A stretch of DNA of 64,000 nt, from NCBI GenBank assembly GCA_003521145.1, contig DOTL01000006.1:1-64000 (forward strand), read 5' to 3'. Position 1 is the stretch's first letter, and every line of letters starts with the position of its first letter. Source of the DNA: Streptococcus sp. GTDB lineage: Bacteria > Bacillota > Bacilli > Lactobacillales > Streptococcaceae. Shown one piece after another: positions 46,359 through 55,387 of this stretch. Under the pieces are notes generated by a model. That model saw nothing but the letters and a program-made list of their open reading frames with translations. It did no database searches and was not told the origin of the DNA. Made by a program: the position numbers and the translations under genes.

Positions 46359-47462
46359 TTATTTGAAAGCATGTCTATACAAGTCTATACCTAAAACATT
46401 CTCTACTTCGGGGTAGACACTAGGATCCTTCACACCAGTACTTAACGGAAAATGTTTATGTGAAATTTTGAAAACAACAACTTCTTCGTCAATACTAATC
46501 TCGTCAGTACTCAAGGCCTTGGCATCTTTTGCCCTAAATAAAGTAATAACATCAGGATAAGTAGCAACACGTCCTAGTGCTTGACTATCTACAGCCATAA
46601 ATTCATTTTGAACATGGAGCGTTACATTATCCGATTCAGTTTTTATTTTTACCTTACCAACATCAAAAGCTTCATCGGTGTATGTCATATCCTTGGCAAC
46701 AACCTTACCTTTAGCTAAAATTTCTCCATGAGTATGCTTAACAATAGCATCAATAATCGATGAACCATCTTCATTTTGATGTTCTATTATGCAATATCCC
46801 AATTCAATAGCCTTAGATAAGCCTCCAATAACAGCATTCTGTTTGATATAAGATGCTGTGAGAGGATGACGGGCAGCAGCAATGAAACCGCCTGATAAAT
46901 CCGAAGCTATTCGAAGAATTTTCGAAGTATAAGCTGCCGTTCCTTGCACGGATAACTCAATATGGCGACCTGTTTCACGACGTCCACCTGACACAGCTTG
47001 AATAGTTTCATAAGTCGTATCATTAGCTACACCCATATTTCCCATTTTCCCAGTAGGATGGGCTCTGATATCACCAGTAGCATCAACAACAGCTAATCCC
47101 AATGCTGATGCTGATAGCCAACCGTTTGTCGAACTGGATTTTCCATTCTGAGGTGTTAATATACCTTTGATTTTTTCAGGATGGGGATGTTTCTCAAGGA
47201 GTAATTCTACCGCACGAATATAATCTTTTCCCAACATCTGCCAATCTGTTGTCCCAGCCGGTGCTCCAATTGCTGTTTGAGTGATAATCAAATCATCCTC
47301 TTCAAACTCATCAATAGTTTTTAAGACTACTGGAGATAATGCAACTGCTGCCTCTCCCATTTCAAGTCCGTGCTCATAAAAGCCACCGCCACCACTCGCA
47401 TAAACGGAACCTCCAATACAAGCAGCTAACACATCATTCTTAGTCAAATATTTTATCGTCAT
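46359..47462 (-). CDS. DUF917 (S-methylthiohydantoin desulfurase-like) protein
   Basis: 367 residues with the DUF917 pattern: CIGGSVYASGGGGFYEHGLEMGE at the start, IITQTAIGAPAGTTD, DATGDIRAHPTGKMGNMG in the middle and a C-terminal beta domain (about 230-360) with ISHKHFPLSTG. The family is named for desulfuration of thiohydantoins and otherwise neighbours hydantoinases. In ergothioneine breakdown the third step removes sulfur from a thiohydantoin propionate as H2S, and this gene stands where HutI would be in a histidine operon. The assignment is contextual. It is coupled by short gaps to the urocanase-like (16 bases) and HAL-like (22 bases) genes. Confidence 0.72.
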   Translation of the reverse strand: MTIKYLTKNDVLAACIGGSVYASGGGGFYEHGLEMGEAAVALSPVVLKTIDEFEEDDLIITQTAIGAPAGTTDWQMLGKDYIRAVELLLEKHPHPEKIKGILTPQNGKSSSTNGWLSASALGLAVVDATGDIRAHPTGKMGNMGVANDTTYETIQAVSGGRRETGRHIELSVQGTAAYTSKILRIASDLSGGFIAAARHPLTASYIKQNAVIGGLSKAIELGYCIIEHQNEDGSSIIDAIVKHTHGEILAKGKVVAKDMTYTDEAFDVGKVKIKTESDNVTLHVQNEFMAVDSQALGRVATYPDVITLFRAKDAKALSTDEISIDEEVVVFKISHKHFPLSTGVKDPSVYPEVENVLGIDLYRHAFK

Positions 47463-47478
47463 TTAAAACTTCACTCCT

Positions 47479-49113
47479 TTATAAATGAACACGTCTAATA
47501 CGTTTTTGCTCAATTTCGTCTAGAGATGCTTCATAGCCAGCATCCGCATAGCGAAGAACACCTAAGCTAGTGTCATTGGTGATTGATAACTGGAGACGTT
47601 CAGAAGCTTCACGTGTCCCATCAGCTACAACAGTAATACCAGCACTTTGCATATAACCGGTGTATCCTCCTCCACCTGAATGGATAGCGACCAAATCTGC
47701 TTTAGACGATGCCGCTAACATGGCATTTAACAGTGGCCAGTCTGCAATGGCATCAGAACCATCTTTTAAGTTCTCAGTCATAATATTAGGATGTGCCATA
47801 GCTCCAGCATCCAAATGATCACGTGTAAAAGCAACTGGTGCTGATAGAATACCTTCTGCTACTAAATCATTAACAGCTAAAGCTAATTGAGTTCTTTCCT
47901 CATGGCCTAACCATCCGATACGAGCAGGTAAGCCTTGAAAAGGAACGTACTTACGTGCTAATTTGATCCAATCTGTGATAATGGTATTATCTGAAAAGTG
48001 CTCTAAAAGATAATCATCAATAATGTGAATGTCCTTTGGATCCCCTGACAAGGCTATCCAACGAAAAGGACCTATGGCTCTTTCAAATAGAGGTCTTAAG
48101 AAAGCTTCTGTAAAAATAGGAATATCGAAGGCATTCTCAACTCCGAACCTTTTTGCCTGTGTACGAATATTATTCCCATTATCAAAGACTTTAGCGCCTT
48201 TATTTTGGAAAGAAAGAATTGCTCTGACTTCTTTAGCAATTGAAGCACCAGCATCAGATTCTAGTTTCTTTGGATTTGACTGACGAACCTGTATCACTTC
48301 TTCTAAAGAATAACCTTCTGGAACATAGCCATAAAGAAGATCATGAGCTGCTGTCTGATCACTCACAATATCAGGAACGATTCCTCGATTTAAAATGTCT
48401 TGATATACTGTTGCTGCATTTCCAATAACTGCAATAGAAACATTTTCGCCTTTTCTTTTAGCATCATCTATCCACGACAATGCTTGATCTAAACTATCAG
48501 TCTTTTTATCAACATAACCAATTGATAAACGCTTATCAATATTGTCTTCATTAACATCGACAACAATAATATTTGCACCCGCCATTTTAGCTGCCAGAGG
48601 TTGAGAACCACCCATTCCACCCATACCAGCAGTAAGAATTAATCTCCCTGACAAATCATCGCTGAAATAAAGACGACTAATAGATTTAAAGATTTCATAT
48701 GTTCCCTGTATAACGCCTTGTGAACCAATATACTGCCAATCTCCTGCAGTCAATCCACCCCAAGCAATTAAGTTTTTATCATACAAATCATAAAAATTTT
48801 CCGAAGTCGCCCACTTTCCAACTAAATTAGAATTAGCCATTATAACCAAGGGAGCATCTGGATGTGTTTGTAAAATGCCTATAGGTTTCCCAGATTGTAT
48901 AATTAAGGATTCATCTTCCTCAATCGTTTTTAAACTTTCGACAATAGCTTCATACGACGACCAATCTCTTGCTGCTTTGCCTAGAGCACCATAAACGATA
49001 AGATTATCAGGATCTTCAGCATTTTCCAAAACATTTTCCAAGAGCCTAAGAAGCGCTTCTTGACGCCATCCCTTAGTTCTTAGTTGATTTCCTCTCTGTG
49101 CTTTTATCGTCAT
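47479..49113 (-). CDS. Urocanase-family hydratase, probable thiourocanate hydratase
   Basis: 544 residues of the urocanate hydratase family. NAD-binding TAGMGGMGGSQPLAAKMAGA (161-180), DNGNNIR (311-317), GPFRWIALSGDPKDI and RDHLDAGAMAHPNIMTENLKDGSDAIADWPLLNA are all recognisable. In true urocanases the segment reads GLPARICW with an important Cys (Cys410 in Pseudomonas); here it is GLPARIGW (Gly400). The next glycine loop has IHSGGGGYTGY in place of LHHGGGVGMGF. The active site therefore differs, which fits a related substrate such as thiourocanate. It is the first gene of the operon; AAGGAAG precedes the ATG. Confidence 0.78.
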   Translation of the reverse strand: MTIKAQRGNQLRTKGWRQEALLRLLENVLENAEDPDNLIVYGALGKAARDWSSYEAIVESLKTIEEDESLIIQSGKPIGILQTHPDAPLVIMANSNLVGKWATSENFYDLYDKNLIAWGGLTAGDWQYIGSQGVIQGTYEIFKSISRLYFSDDLSGRLILTAGMGGMGGSQPLAAKMAGANIIVVDVNEDNIDKRLSIGYVDKKTDSLDQALSWIDDAKRKGENVSIAVIGNAATVYQDILNRGIVPDIVSDQTAAHDLLYGYVPEGYSLEEVIQVRQSNPKKLESDAGASIAKEVRAILSFQNKGAKVFDNGNNIRTQAKRFGVENAFDIPIFTEAFLRPLFERAIGPFRWIALSGDPKDIHIIDDYLLEHFSDNTIITDWIKLARKYVPFQGLPARIGWLGHEERTQLALAVNDLVAEGILSAPVAFTRDHLDAGAMAHPNIMTENLKDGSDAIADWPLLNAMLAASSKADLVAIHSGGGGYTGYMQSAGITVVADGTREASERLQLSITNDTSLGVLRYADAGYEASLDEIEQKRIRRVHL

Positions 49114-49595
49114 CCCTGTACTTCCTTTTCTTTGAATATGTTTTTTATGTTATCACCAAACAATTGTCTTGCATAAGCTATTTTTTTTATGGCGCATCAT
49201 AAATAAAAGTTATGACCGATTGTAAAAGTTTCAAATTATTCATGATTTATATTTCTCAATTGAAAACAAAAATACCTCAATAATTAGAAAAAAAGTCCAA
49301 TCATTGAGGTACGATTTATTATCTTAGTCCTAGTATAAAATTAGTATGATTTTTCTGCCTTAGTTGAAATTGCTATAGCCTTCTTCTACCCAAAAAAGAC
49401 GACCATAGGCCGTCCTCTCTGATTTATGAAAAATAAGTATTGCTTACTTAATAAGACATCATCATATCTATTAAAGATTAAAGAAACATTAAAATAGGAT
49501 ATTTTTTTATTTTAAAATACAATTTTGCTTTAAGCACCTAATATCACTAATTCATGGTATACTGGGAATACAAGATTAATCAGACGAGGCGTGTT
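49114..49595. other. Divergent gap between the hydratase operon and sdaAB
   Basis: 480 bases with no gene. On the minus strand there are two hairpins: ACCTCAATAATT...AATCATTGAGGT (49274-49310) and GACGGCC-TAT-GGTCGTC followed by TTTTTT (about 49389-49415), the second a good terminator. No minus-strand gene lies upstream of them, so they may be remnants or end a small RNA. An extended -10 TGGTATACT (hexamer 49558-49563) for sdaAB is on the plus strand. A weak TGATAACAT is the best -10 for the hydratase operon. Confidence 0.55.
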
Positions 49596-50267
49596 ATGAA
49601 AAATTTAAAATTTCAATCCGTTTTTGACATCATCGGTCCTGTCATGGTAGGGCCTTCCTCAAGTCATACTGCAGGAGCTGTTCGTATTGGAAAAATTGTT
49701 TCGGCCATCTTTGGTGATGCACCCACTGAAGTAGAATTTCAACTTTTTAATTCCTTTGCAAAAACCTATCGAGGTCACGGGACAGATGTGGCTCTTGTGG
49801 CTGGTATTTTAGGTATGGAAACTGATGATCCTGATATTCCGCATGCGCTTGATATTGCACACGAAAAAGGTATTAAGGTCTACTGGAAGATCAACAAAGA
49901 CAGCAATGCACCGCATCCTAACACCACTCGTATTACACTAAAAAACGCTACAAAAACTATCTCTGCCACTGGTATTTCTATTGGTGGAGGGAATATCCAA
50001 GTAACTGAACTCAATGGTTTTGCGGTCAATCTCAAGATGAATACACCGACTCTCATCATTGCCCACCAAGACGTTCCAGGAATGATTGCCCTTGTCACAG
50101 ATATTTTGTCGCGTTATGGCATCAATATCGCTCAAATGACTGTTACTCGTGAAAATGCCGGTGAAAAGGCCATTATGATTATCGAAATTGACTCGCACCA
50201 GTGTGATGAGGCTGTCACTGAAATCGCTAGAATTCCTCATCTACATAATGTCAACTTTTTCAGCTAA
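49596..50267 (+). CDS. sdaAB: L-serine dehydratase, beta subunit
   Basis: 223 residues. With SdaAA it forms the iron-sulfur enzyme that converts L-serine to pyruvate and ammonia. The N-terminal part has FDIIGPVMVGPSSSHTAGAVRIG, the serine-binding signature, and the C-terminal part (about 148-220) is an ACT domain (TLIIAHQDVPGMIALVTDILSRYGINIAQM). ATG at 49596 (MKNLKFQSVFD) is chosen over an upstream in-frame ATG that overlaps the -10. It is followed 12 bases later by sdaAA. Confidence 0.94.
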   Translation: MKNLKFQSVFDIIGPVMVGPSSSHTAGAVRIGKIVSAIFGDAPTEVEFQLFNSFAKTYRGHGTDVALVAGILGMETDDPDIPHALDIAHEKGIKVYWKINKDSNAPHPNTTRITLKNATKTISATGISIGGGNIQVTELNGFAVNLKMNTPTLIIAHQDVPGMIALVTDILSRYGINIAQMTVTRENAGEKAIMIIEIDSHQCDEAVTEIARIPHLHNVNFFS

Positions 50268-50279
50268 TAGGGGGATTGC

Positions 50280-51149
50280 ATGTTTTACACTATTGAAGAA
50301 TTAGTTCAACAAGCTGACCGATATTACCAAGGTAATATCGCCGAGCTCATGATTGCTACAGAAACAGAGCTAACTGGACGGGAACGTCCTGAAATTCTAG
50401 CTCTGATGGCTCGAAATCTTGATGTAATCAAAGAGTCTGTTCAGGCTGGTTTATCCCCTGAGAAATCACCAACTGGTTTAACCGGGGGAGACGCTGCCAA
50501 ACTGGATGCCTATATCAAAAAAGGAAAGACTTTGGCTGATTCTGCTGTCTTAGGAGCTGCTAGAAATGCCATGGCTGTTAATGAATCTAATGCCAAGATG
50601 GGTTTGGTTTGTGCTACTCCAACTGCTGGATCTGCTGGCTGCCTACCTGCTGTACTAACCACAGCTATTGAAAAACTAGGCTTGAACCAATCACAACAAT
50701 TAGATTTTCTTTTCACTGCCGGTGCATTTGGTCTAGTCATCGCAAATAACGCCTCAATTTCTGGAGCAGAGGGAGGATGCCAAGCCGAAGTTGGGTCTGC
50801 CTCAGCTATGGCTGCAGCGGCTATTACAATGGCTGCTGGTGGAACACCTTTTCAAGCTAGCCAAGCCATTTGCTTCGTACTAAAAAATATGTTGGGACTC
50901 ATTTGCGACCCCGTAGCTGGATTAGTCGAAGTCCCTTGTGTCAAACGTAATGCTATGGGAGCAAGTTTTGCCCTAGTAGCTGCCGACATGGCTTTGGCAG
51001 GTATCACATCTGCCATTCCAGTAGACCAAGTTGTTGACGCTATGTATCAGGTCGGTTCAGCTATGCCAACTGCCTTTCGTGAAACTGCCGAAGGTGGCTT
51101 AGCAGTAACTCCAAAAGGAAAAGCACTAGCAAAAGAAATCCTTGGTTGA
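50280..51149 (+). CDS. sdaAA: L-serine dehydratase, alpha subunit
   Basis: 289 residues; the catalytic subunit carrying the [4Fe-4S] cluster. Cys residues in CATPTAGSAGCLPAV, GLICDPVAGLVEVPCVKRNA and the GAEGGCQAEVGSASAMAAAA region are the usual ligands and active-site loops. AGGGGG precedes the ATG. Products pyruvate and ammonia feed energy and pH balance. It ends before a strong hairpin. Confidence 0.94.
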   Translation: MFYTIEELVQQADRYYQGNIAELMIATETELTGRERPEILALMARNLDVIKESVQAGLSPEKSPTGLTGGDAAKLDAYIKKGKTLADSAVLGAARNAMAVNESNAKMGLVCATPTAGSAGCLPAVLTTAIEKLGLNQSQQLDFLFTAGAFGLVIANNASISGAEGGCQAEVGSASAMAAAAITMAAGGTPFQASQAICFVLKNMLGLICDPVAGLVEVPCVKRNAMGASFALVAADMALAGITSAIPVDQVVDAMYQVGSAMPTAFRETAEGGLAVTPKGKALAKEILG

Positions 51150-51189
51150 GAATCAGTCGACGTCCATAAATTACGAATTCAAAACTATA

Positions 51190-51222
51190 AAAGGCAAATA
51201 TCTACTATTAAGATGTTTGCCT
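51190..51222 (+). terminator. Terminator after sdaAA
   Basis: AGGCAAATATCT...AGATGTTTGCCT, a long stem with a short T tail. Confidence 0.75.
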
Positions 51223-51520
51223 TCATTCTGAGATCATCAATTAAATGATACTCTTCAGTTAATAATAACGTCCAAAAGTAAAAAGAGGAGGCTTAAAGTT
51301 AAAGATACGATATTAATAAGAAAAGTTACAATCCATAATAGGTCTGAAGCCTTCCTAAATTACAAATAAACTTAGTGTCCATAAGTCTACTTTTTGAGAG
51401 AGTTAAGATGATGACAAAATGATTATTCCGCAGCCTTAGCACAGGAACTGTACGACCACATAGCTAAGTAAAAAGTCGGAAGTCTCGTTCGATATCAAAA
51501 TTGAAAATAGAGATTGAGAA

Positions 51521-51561
51521 CGGTCACAAATCCTCCTGTCGCCTGAATGGATTTGTGACCG
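51521..51561. repeat. 13-base perfect inverted repeat
   Basis: CGGTCACAAATCC (51521-51533) and GGATTTGTGACCG (51549-51561) with a 15-base loop, at the edge of an IS30-like remnant. The rest of 51225-51800 is degenerate sequence without a supportable gene. Confidence 0.7.
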
Positions 51562-51665
51562 ATATCTCTGACAAGGCTTTTAACAAGGCTTTATACGATA
51601 TCAATCACCGACCATGAAAATGTTTAGCCTTCAGAACTGCTTGTGATGATCTAGAGGATGTGTAA
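51549..51665 (+). mobile_element. C-terminal scrap of an IS30-like transposase
   Basis: The frame reads DISDKAFNKALYDINHRP-stop-KCLAFRTACDDLEDV, close to the conserved end of IS30-family transposases (INxRPRKCLxFxTP). TGA at 51615-51617 replaces an Arg codon. No intact transposase or matching terminal repeats remain. Confidence 0.55.
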
Positions 51666-51713
51666 GAGTAAACGTTGCACTTATTCTTGCAATTTATCAC
51701 ATATAATAGAAAA

Positions 51714-51800
51714 AATATCAGTAACATCTTTAATTTAGTTCATTCTAAATACAATAACTATCAAAGAAGCATCTGAAGTCAGACTCAGATGCTTCTTTAT
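51714..51800 (+). ncRNA. Candidate small RNA or free-standing terminator
   Basis: TATAAT at 51702-51707 is followed about 55 bases later by a 14-base perfect stem AAAGAAGCATCTGA/TCAGATGCTTCTTT (51763-51798) with a TTTATTTTATT tail. No coding frame lies between them. The -35 is poor, so transcription is uncertain. The hairpin may simply serve the minus-strand remnant beside it. Confidence 0.35.
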
Positions 51801-51818
51801 TTTATTATTTCAACTTTT

Positions 51819-51973
51819 TCACTTATACATTCCCTTATGCTTCTTCAAATACTTCTTACCATACCAGTCTTCTACTGACTCGCCCCCCAGTCACGGTATT
51901 CTTCAAGATATTTCCATTTGCAGTGGGCATGGAAATTCCATAAAATAAGAAAATCCATAATTATCAGATTCAT
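51819..51973 (-). pseudogene. Frameshifted small protein with a G6 tract
   Basis: The first frame from ATG 51973 reads MNLIIMDFLILWNFHAHCKWKYLEEYRDWG, then a run of six G. If one G is added, it continues GESVEDWYGKKYLKKHKGMYK to the TGA at 51819. Both parts look like one acidic/basic protein of about 51 residues with a hydrophobic start. The family is unknown to me. A TATAAT promoter (51994-51999) with TTTTCA 17 bases upstream is present. It could be a plain 1-base deletion or a phase-variable tract. Confidence 0.5.
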
Positions 51974-52094
51974 TACAACTCACATTCCTAAGAATTATAC
52001 TCTCTCCACCAATGTTGAAAACGTTATAAGTAAACACTTTAAAAGGCAGTAAATAGGCTCGTTTAATACATTTGACAACCAGTATGATGGAAAT

Positions 52095-52575
52095 TCATAT
52101 TAAGAAAGAGACTAAATAGACATCCGCTGTTAAAAGCGGATATTTAGAAACGGGTAAGCTTAAATCGTTAAGATCAGAGTCATGAAAGGATAGAGAGGCA
52201 ACTAGAATCATGAAATTGATAAAGATAGGGCCAACCAAAGTCAGAAAAAGGCTTTGAAGACGTAATTTTATAGTGGGTTTTCCTTGTTTGTAGTAGGCTT
52301 CCATCCTATAGAAAACATCTTTATTTTGACACTGAACAAGCCCGTCATCCTCTAAGACTAACTTGCGAAAGGGGGGCCCACTTGCTTTATGTGCATCTCC
52401 TTTAAGAGTGACATTCAAGGCTTGGTAGTAGATGACTTCCAACTGATGGTACTTTAAGTCATTGCTTAACCCTTCGAAATAATCATTTCTTTGGTACGCA
52501 ATGATTATATCATAAAGAGCGAGACAGACCTTTTTGTTTTCTCGGCCAGCGTAGATTCTGTGATGGTCAATTCAT
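52095..52575 (-). pseudogene. 5'-truncated gene of unknown family
   Basis: An open frame of about 158 codons without any good start. It begins near 52575 (IDHHRIYAGRENKKVCLALYDIIIAYQRNDYFEGLSND) directly after a TGA and runs to 52095. A TTG at 52442 is the first possible start, lacks a ribosome site and cuts the sequence mid-domain. The C-terminal third has two hydrophobic segments (LQSLFLTLVGPIFINFMILVASLSF and near the end). I do not recognise the family. It probably lost its 5' end at a rearrangement next to the ABC-2 remnant. Confidence 0.5.
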
Positions 52576-52584
52576 CTTTACCTC

Positions 52585-53386
52585 TTACGAACCAGCACTT
52601 TCATAGACATCCAAGCTCCTACCCCTATCCCAGAGTTTCAAGGAAATAAAAAAGAAAACAAATGAAATCAAAATCAAACCACCGATGTTAAAGATCCCAT
52701 TCTTATCTTGCAAGAAATAGCTAGCTGGATAATAAACCGTAAAGGCGAAAGGCACGATAAAACTGAACAACCAACGAAGGAGCGAATTGTAAATTGATAT
52801 CGGGTACTTGGCAAAATCATTGAACATATAAAAAATATAAATCATATAAATCATGGAACCTGACTGCTTGGTCCAAAAAGTGATGCTGGCTGTTGCAATT
52901 TTCAAGGAAGTATAAATCAAGGTAGCAAAGGGAATACAGACTAGGAAGATCAGGAATTTTGGAAGAGTCCAAGCAATGCTTGATACTGTTGTCGCTAGTA
53001 AAACACCACCGACCAAGAGTTCTCCCAAAGCATCAATCTGAAAGGTCTCAACGAGGATGTGAAAGTGAGGATTGATAGGATGAGTCAGATACTTGTCAAA
53101 CTCCCCTTTTCGGACTAGTCGTTGACCTAAAGCTCAGAGATTGTCAAAAAAGAGATAATCCAGTCCCTTGGGAATCAAGGAAAAGCCATAAATAAAAGCA
53201 ATTTCTTGAACAGTCCAGCCTTCTAGGGATGGAATGTGTTGAAAGATGATATTGAGAAATAAGAGGTTCAAGCCTTGAGTCAGAAAGACTCCTAAGACAC
53301 CAACCACAAAATTGACCTTGTACTCCATGAATTTGCTTGATGTATTGTCTGATAAAAATCAGATGCATGCGTTGATGTTTTTTCAT
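52585..53386 (-). pseudogene. Broken ABC-2 permease (third gene of exporter)
   Basis: Reads as one ABC2_membrane_6-type permease of about 267 codons. It starts MKKHQRMHLIFIRQYIKQ at 53386 after AAGGAGG, then is frameshifted near 53330 into MEYKVNFVVGVLGVFLTQGLNLLFL. It is stopped by TGA at 53134-53136 (after FFDNL), and continues ALGQRLVRKGEFDKYLTHPINPHFHILVETFQIDALGELLVGG to the end at 52585. Six helices are visible in total. Two lesions make it inactive. Confidence 0.85.
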
Positions 53387-53387
53387 A

Positions 53388-54205
53388 CTAACCTCCTTGA
53401 ATGGTGATAAATGACTGGACTCGTTTCCAAATCAACTGAGACGAGCCCACCATCACTAAGAGCCAAAAAACTGGAGCAAAAGCGCCTGAAGCATCTGACT
53501 GGCATCGTATTTCCCAACAATAATCATTACCGGAGTGTAAATCAAGGATGAAAAAGGCAAGAGTGACAGAATAGCTGAAACAACCTTTGGAAAGAAAGCC
53601 AAGGGAATCACACTTCCTGACATAAAGGCCACTATGGAAGTCTTGAGTAGATTAGAACCCCAAAGATTTTTAAACACAAAGGCTGTAAAACCAAAGCAGA
53701 TATTAAAGAAAAAGTTAATCAGATAGGCGAGCGTTAAGCTAACGAGATAAAGAATCGTCAATCCCAGCACTTCTACAATGCCTTGTCCAGACAAGATTTT
53801 CATCAAAATAATCACACTTAAAAATGGCAGGCCAACAGAGATAAAAATCAACCACTTACAACCAAGCTCGGTAAAGAGATAAGAGTCTGCAAAATGCTCT
53901 GGTCGCAACAAACGCATGATAATGGAACTATCCTTAACCTCCTCCCCGATCATAAAGGAGCTATCCGACCTGGTCAAGAGATTGGTCACAAAACTCATGA
54001 TGATGTAGAGGGTGATATCCGCCATACTGAAGCCCTGAATCGAAGACTCTTGCGACGAATCAAAGACTGTCTTCCAGAGATAAAAGGCCACAAAGGCTCC
54101 CATGACATCGCCAATCCGATAGAGAATAAAGTTGACTCGATAGGTAATCAACCCCTGAATCCCTGCATTGATAAAAGGTTTATACCGTCTCCACAATTTG
54201 ACCAT
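53388..54205 (-). pseudogene. ABC-2 permease with frameshifted C-terminus (second gene of exporter)
   Basis: 249 open codons of an ABC2_membrane_6-type permease with six helices. After LLLQFFG a frameshift in a T6 run (about 53465) ends it early. In the other frame the natural tail LLVMVGSSQLIWKRVQSFITIQGG continues to TAG at 53388, exactly where the next gene's start lies. Loss of the last helix and of partner genes makes it probably dead. Confidence 0.8.
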
Positions 54206-54206
54206 C

Positions 54207-55201
54207 TTAGAGCTCCTTTTGGTAGAAGCGACGGATAATATCCTCGATATCCGTATCTGTCATCTTCAAATCGCGGATTTCAAAATCAGAAAGGGTTTGC
54301 TTGATAATATCGGCTGACTGGTAGCGTGAACTATCGAATTCAATGTTTGAGGCTATTCCCCTGTCTATCAATAATGATTTCAGGCAAGCCTTCATAGTGA
54401 GAGACGAGATGATTTTGACCTGGTAGCAATTCAAAGGAGAGAGTCTTCATCTTGCCAAAAGTTTCCTTGAGTTGGCTCACCGTTCCATCAAAAATCTCCT
54501 GCCCCTTGTCAATCATAAAAATTCGATCACAGGGTTGCTCTATATCACTTAGGTCATGAGTGGTCAAGAGAATGGTTGTTTTTTCCTCCTGATTGATCTG
54601 GGTAATAGCCCGACGAATGTTATCCTAGACCGAAACGTCCAAACCAATGGTCGGCTCATCTAAAAAGAGCACCTTGGGAGTGTAAATCAAGGAAGCTGCA
54701 ATATCCGCCCGCATCCGTTGACCCAGTGAAAGAGTCCGAACAGGATCCTTGATAAATTCCTTCAAATCCAAGACTTCATTCAAAAAGTCCATTCGCTTAT
54801 GGAAGAGCGAGTCTGGCACATCGTAAATCTCCTTCAAAACCGTGTAAGTCTCTTGCAATTCCAAATCCCACCATAATTGGGTTCGTTGCCCAAAAATAAC
54901 TCCAATGTCCTTGACATAATCTTGACGATTGTCCTGCGGAATCTTGCCATTAATCCGACAAAAACCAGATGTCGGTTTCAAAATTCCTGTCAGCATTTTA
55001 ATGGTGATCGACTTCCTAGGACCATTTGCCCCTATAAAACCTAGAATCTGCCCCTTTGGCACCTCAAAAGTCAAATCCTTGACCGCTTCAAAGGTCTGCT
55101 TTTTAGGATGAATAAAGGAACGCAAAGCCTTCCTTCAAAACCGGTTCCTTAACAGTCTTAACAAAATTTTTCTGAAGATATTTCACTTCTATCATTGCCA
55201 T
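54207..55201 (-). pseudogene. Broken ABC exporter ATPase (first gene of exporter)
   Basis: Starts MAMIEVKYLQKNFVKTVKEPVLKEG at 55201 after AGGAG. It is frameshifted near 55125, reads on as RSFIHPKKQTFEAVKDLTFEVPKGQILGFIGANG..., is stopped after EPTIGLDVSV (about 54627), continues DNIRRAITQINQEEKTTILLTTHDLSDIE, and is frameshifted again near 54350-54360 before SNIEFDSSRYQSADIIKQTLSDFEIRDLKMTDTDIEDIIRRFYQKEL. Walker A is GANGPRKS rather than GPNGAGKS, so a key Gly is also lost. With the two permeases it was one three-gene exporter operon. Confidence 0.88.
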
Positions 55202-55387
55202 ATCTATCTCCTAAAGTAAAAAATCAACAAATCGTGTCATCTAACACAAAAGGCCGATTCCTCATCTCCTAAAATCTGCCTTCTTTCTCACAGAGAAGGC
55301 CTCAGTGTGACTCTATTATAAAGCAGTTAAGAAGGAAACCAAGTATTATTCTCACAAAAGAGAAAATAGTTTTGACACTTGAAAAAA

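Noticed and set aside
44825..49113. Classical histidine utilisation operon (hutH, hutU)
   Set aside because: The MIO triad and the urocanase Cys are both absent, and HutI, FtcD and HutG genes are missing.
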